A stretch of 64,000 bases of DNA from Brugia malayi. Taxonomy: Eukaryota; Nematoda; Chromadorea; Rhabditida; Onchocercidae. A model generated the notes under the pieces. That model was not told the DNA's origin. It saw nothing but the letters and a program-made list of their open reading frames with translations, and made no database searches. This document shows, piece by piece, positions 63,469-64,000 of the stretch (its first letter is position 1; each line of letters begins with the position of its first letter). Position numbers and translations under genes: made by a program. The DNA is taken from NCBI RefSeq assembly GCF_000002995.4, contig NW_025062479.1, positions 23,614,221 to 23,678,220 on the forward strand, given 5' to 3'.

Positions 63469-64000
63469 GAAAAATGATACATTATCGATGTATCATTTGA
63501 TTCCTTTTCTTTTGTTTCTTTTTTTGACGGAGTTTTCACGTAGATTGCAAGTTTAAGTCATTAACGTGAGAAAAATGTTGTAATTCACTGTGTTACGCTT
63601 TATATAATATAATGTTTTACTGTTTACGACATTACATTCAGGAAAATTTTGTCGCCCCGGATCAGGAATGCAATCAAGAAGATAGCTATTACATAGGCGA
63701 GCAAAATGGCGCAAAAAGGAACGAACAGATCAATTCGTTTTGATCAATCATTATTTCACTTATTTATAACTGATCTTTAATCCTTGTTAAACTAACTAAC
63801 TGACTTACTAAATATCATTCATATTTGTCTTTCTTTGCTGTATTACTGCTTTCGTTTGTTTGGTTACTGACTTGTGATTTCTACTAGGATTATTATTATT
63901 ATTATTATTATCACTTATCATGCCTAACTAATTATCACTTATTAAGATTTATCAGGTGTTTACTTTTCCATTACTTTTGTTTATAAAAGTTTATAAAGGA
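63469..64000. repeat. Right arm of large inverted repeat around EB1
   Basis: Reverse complement of 60220-60740, still matching at the window edge, so the true arm may be longer. Small differences from the left arm (GTTACGC versus GTCACGC, TTTACGAC versus TTTGTGCTAC, ATT copy number) argue against a simple read-level fold-back. Confidence 0.95.
63642..63743 (+). pseudogene. Orphan inverted copy of the last EB1 exon
   Basis: A 102-bp plus-strand copy of EB1 exon 7 with an intact acceptor (ACATTCAG) and an intact frame from ENFVAPDQE to the stop. No other EB1 exon lies upstream on this strand; what lies there is EB1 itself on the opposite strand. It is either a non-functional duplicate, an acceptor exon for plus-strand transcripts, or an assembly product. 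Confidence 0.8.

Noticed and set aside
63642..63743. A second complete EB1 gene on the plus strand
   Set aside because: Only the last exon is present; upstream on that strand is EB1 itself in the opposite orientation.

Overview
The window is a very AT-rich, intron-rich animal genomic segment, and the genes point to a nematode. It encodes an astacin of the astacin-EGF-CUB-TSP1 type used in cuticle collagen processing, two small heat shock proteins and a CPEB protein. Introns end in the short nematode TTTTCAG or TTTTTAG consensus, and several start codons sit just behind such an acceptor, as expected for spliced-leader trans-splicing. Composition and the abundance of homopolymers and minisatellites suggest a spirurine (clade III, filarial-like) worm; that placement is a guess.

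Eleven protein genes could be rebuilt exon by exon with consistent phases, and all have a start and a stop inside the window. Plus strand, left: an SLC19-family vitamin transporter (1227-7303), a putative type II membrane glycosyltransferase (10272-13871) and a small heat shock protein (15174-16562). Minus strand: a 19-exon astacin (18000-28350) and the ER protein SERP1/RAMP4 (30917-32106). Plus strand: a CPEB translational regulator (35521-38986), then three close genes for DNLZ/Zim17 (43020-43707), COQ4 (44059-45964) and a DUF2462-type basic protein (47025-47270). The first two are mitochondrial, 351 bp apart, and may form an operon. Minus strand: a small single-pass membrane protein (51663-53040) not captured by simple ORF calling. 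Right end: a second, 12-kDa-class small heat shock protein (+, 58971-59471) and the microtubule plus-end protein EB1 (-, 60468-62908).

The unusual content is repeat structure. Many minisatellites start at, or carry copies of, exon edges. A 53-bp array in transporter intron 4 repeats the 5' splice site about 25 times, a 147-bp array begins at the same gene's stop codon, and an array in the small membrane gene repeats its splice donor. Two intergenic arrays (42.1-42.6 kb and 56.2-56.6 kb) repeat a fused acceptor-donor junction that resembles recursive splice sites. A ~720-bp non-coding element rich in nuclear-receptor half-sites is present twice as nearly identical direct copies (47.75 and 49.98 kb). 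The last exon and 3' flank of EB1 are duplicated in inverted orientation 5' of the same gene, giving arms of at least ~520 bp around a ~2.7-kb core.

I saw no rRNA genes, CRISPR array, transposase, reverse transcriptase or viral gene. One degenerate tRNA-like locus lies near 53.9 kb.
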